Shown: in pieces, positions 5,267 to 5,370 of the stretch
Position numbering within the stretch: position 1 is the first letter of the stretch
Layout: every line of letters starts with the position of its first letter
NCBI GenBank assembly: GCA_015231395.1
Contig: JADGBP010000183.1
Location: forward strand, 1-5,370
DNA: 5,370 nt
Source: Desulfamplus sp.
GTDB taxonomy: Bacteria > Desulfobacterota > Desulfobacteria > Desulfobacterales > Desulfobacteraceae
Reading direction: 5' to 3'
The notes under the pieces: generated by a model
The model's input: only the letters and a program-made list of their open reading frames with translations
What the model was told of the DNA's origin: nothing
Databases searched by the model: none
Program-made: the position numbers and the translations under genes

Positions 5267-5370
5267 AATAGCGTGGAAGAATAGCGGGAGAGTCTGTTTC
5301 TATCAGAAGCCTGTGGGGTGAAACTGCTTTAAGTGACTTTTTAACTTTTTTATTGGCAGGATGGGTCACT
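5244..5370 (-). repeat. 127-bp inverted duplication, terminal copy (tatD fragment, antisense)
   Basis: This is an exact reverse complement of 3296-3422. Read on the minus strand it encodes TatD residues 188-229 (VTHPANKK to KEFQS) with no start or stop of its own. It is displaced relative to the native gene and fused to the sensor ORF. The copy reaches the last base of the window, so 127 bp is a minimum unless the window end is also a contig end. A fold-back chimera or assembly join is the simplest reading; a real inverted duplication is the alternative. Confidence 0.97.

Noticed and set aside
5244..5370. A second, independent tatD-like gene on the minus strand
   Set aside because: It is a base-perfect copy of 42 codons with no divergence, and it starts in the middle of a unit. 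That is a duplication or artefact, not a paralogue.

Overview
This AT-rich window carries three ordinary proteobacterial housekeeping genes, a small phosphorelay gene and the 5' part of a membrane sensor gene. The protein style suggests a low-GC member of the Desulfobacterales or a related group: an E. coli-type hexameric glutamate dehydrogenase, a GpsA, a TatD-like metallohydrolase, and a Cache-like sensor ectodomain of the kind common in that group. That assignment comes from pattern recognition, not from a search.

Layout. gdhA (88-1455, +), gpsA (1604-2653, +) and a tatD-family gene (2736-3728, +) run in the same direction with gaps of 148 and 82 bp. The gdhA-gpsA gap holds a roughly 104-bp inverted-repeat, MITE/REP-like element centred on a GC-rich hairpin. 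A 144-bp convergent gap (3729-3872) with 35-bp tandem repeats separates tatD from an Hpt-domain gene on the minus strand (3873-4199). A very AT-rich divergent region of 431 bp (4200-4630) ends in four repeats of 34-36 bp. These lie directly upstream of a membrane sensor gene starting at 4631.

The right end is abnormal. Positions 5244-5370, the last 127 bases, are an exact reverse complement of 3296-3422 inside tatD. The sensor reading frame runs into this segment and stops after six codons that are antisense tatD, so its true C-terminus is not in the window. An exact match with a sharp edge, ending at the window boundary and 127 bp long (the largest k-mer size commonly used by short-read assemblers), points first to a chimeric join or assembly-graph artefact. 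A real inversion breakpoint is less likely but cannot be excluded from the sequence alone.

Functionally, GdhA (ammonia assimilation) and GpsA (phospholipid precursor) are core metabolism. The Hpt protein and the divergent sensor may belong to one phosphorelay. The tatD product is unusual: about 60 residues of low-complexity repeats are inserted in frame between its catalytic Asp and its NEP motif. I see no convincing new multi-gene system. The unusual signals are the repeats, the tatD insertion and the inverted terminal duplication.
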